Of a stretch of 64,000 nucleotides of DNA, positions 63,992 through 64,000 are shown in pieces. Location: contig NZ_CP129884.1 of NCBI RefSeq assembly GCF_030490285.1, forward strand, positions 3,472,001 to 3,536,000, given 5' to 3'. This stretch comes from Methylomonas montana. Lineage in GTDB: Bacteria > Pseudomonadota > Gammaproteobacteria > Methylococcales > Methylomonadaceae. The position numbers and the translations under genes are program-made. Position 1 is the stretch's first letter, and every line of letters begins with the position of its first letter. Below the pieces are notes generated by a model. The model was not told the DNA's origin. It made no database searches and saw nothing but the letters and a program-made list of their open reading frames with translations.

Positions 63992-64000
63992 ATGAAAATG
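63992..64000 (+). CDS. Start of a next gene, cut by the window edge
   Basis: ATG-AAA-ATG at the very end, preceded by GGGAG about 10 bases upstream and 45 bp after the GMC stop. Only three codons are visible. It implies that the plus-strand cluster continues. Confidence 0.45.

Overview
The window reads as a chromosome segment of a gammaproteobacterial methanotroph, most like Methylomonas. That placement is inferred from gene content and synteny and was not computed. It rests on an NAD-linked molybdenum formate dehydrogenase operon, a methenyl-tetrahydrofolate cyclohydrolase (FchA) for C1 metabolism, a complete Rnf complex divergent from nifL-nifA as in free-living diazotrophs, and a typical gammaproteobacterial housekeeping set. 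Coding density is high and most genes sit in short, translationally coupled operons.

Layout. 0-4.3 kb: an acidic protein cut by the left edge, a methyltransferase/DUF1244 pair, then yciB-yciI-bolA and a parvulin lipoprotein. 4.3-10.7 kb: a Fur-box-preceded bfd, then the formate dehydrogenase operon fdsG-fdsB-fdsA-fdhD-fdsD. 10.85-12.64 kb: an intact insertion sequence with 13-bp perfect ends and a 4-bp duplication. 12.6-14.1 kb: a LuxR-type regulator and a decayed HlyD adaptor. 14.1-23.5 kb (minus strand): truD, ispF, ispD, ftsB, eno, kdsA, pyrG, two small membrane proteins, tilS and accA. 23.5-32.2 kb: rarA, several envelope or small proteins, glutathione peroxidase, flgT/flgP-like lipoproteins, and rsfS-nadD-proA. 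32.5-36.3 kb: a ba3-type cytochrome oxidase operon including a 50-residue subunit IIa, a diheme cytochrome c and a membrane protein with one haem-c site. 36.3-38.6 kb: an HDOD protein and a sigma-54 activator.

38.9-48.9 kb is the most informative part. On the minus strand, rnfABCDG-rnfE-rnfH-bfd-bfr forms one tightly packed unit, interrupted only by a structured ~370-bp insertion between rnfG and rnfE. On the plus strand is nifL-nifA. The 270-bp divergent region holds two palindromic TGT-N10-ACA NifA sites 41 bp apart, with a -24/-12 sigma-54 promoter on each side facing outward. The sequence therefore predicts NifA/sigma-54 control of Rnf and its iron-storage genes, and probably of nifLA itself.

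48.9-55.2 kb: a MITE-like repeat, fchA, cysS, a periplasmic cyclophilin, lpxH (TTG start), a trypsin-like protease and a polyprenyl glycosylphosphotransferase. 55.2-64 kb: a DevBCA-type ABC exporter on the minus strand, and on the plus strand a ThiF/E1-like adenylyltransferase, a disrupted IS5-family element nested beside an older IS5 remnant, a nitroreductase-like protein, a tiny candidate peptide ORF, and an FAD-dependent GMC oxidoreductase with a four-cysteine cluster. From about 60.9 kb the sequence is visibly richer in A/T than the rest. This set is the best candidate in the window for an uncharacterised biosynthesis and export system, and it continues past the right edge.
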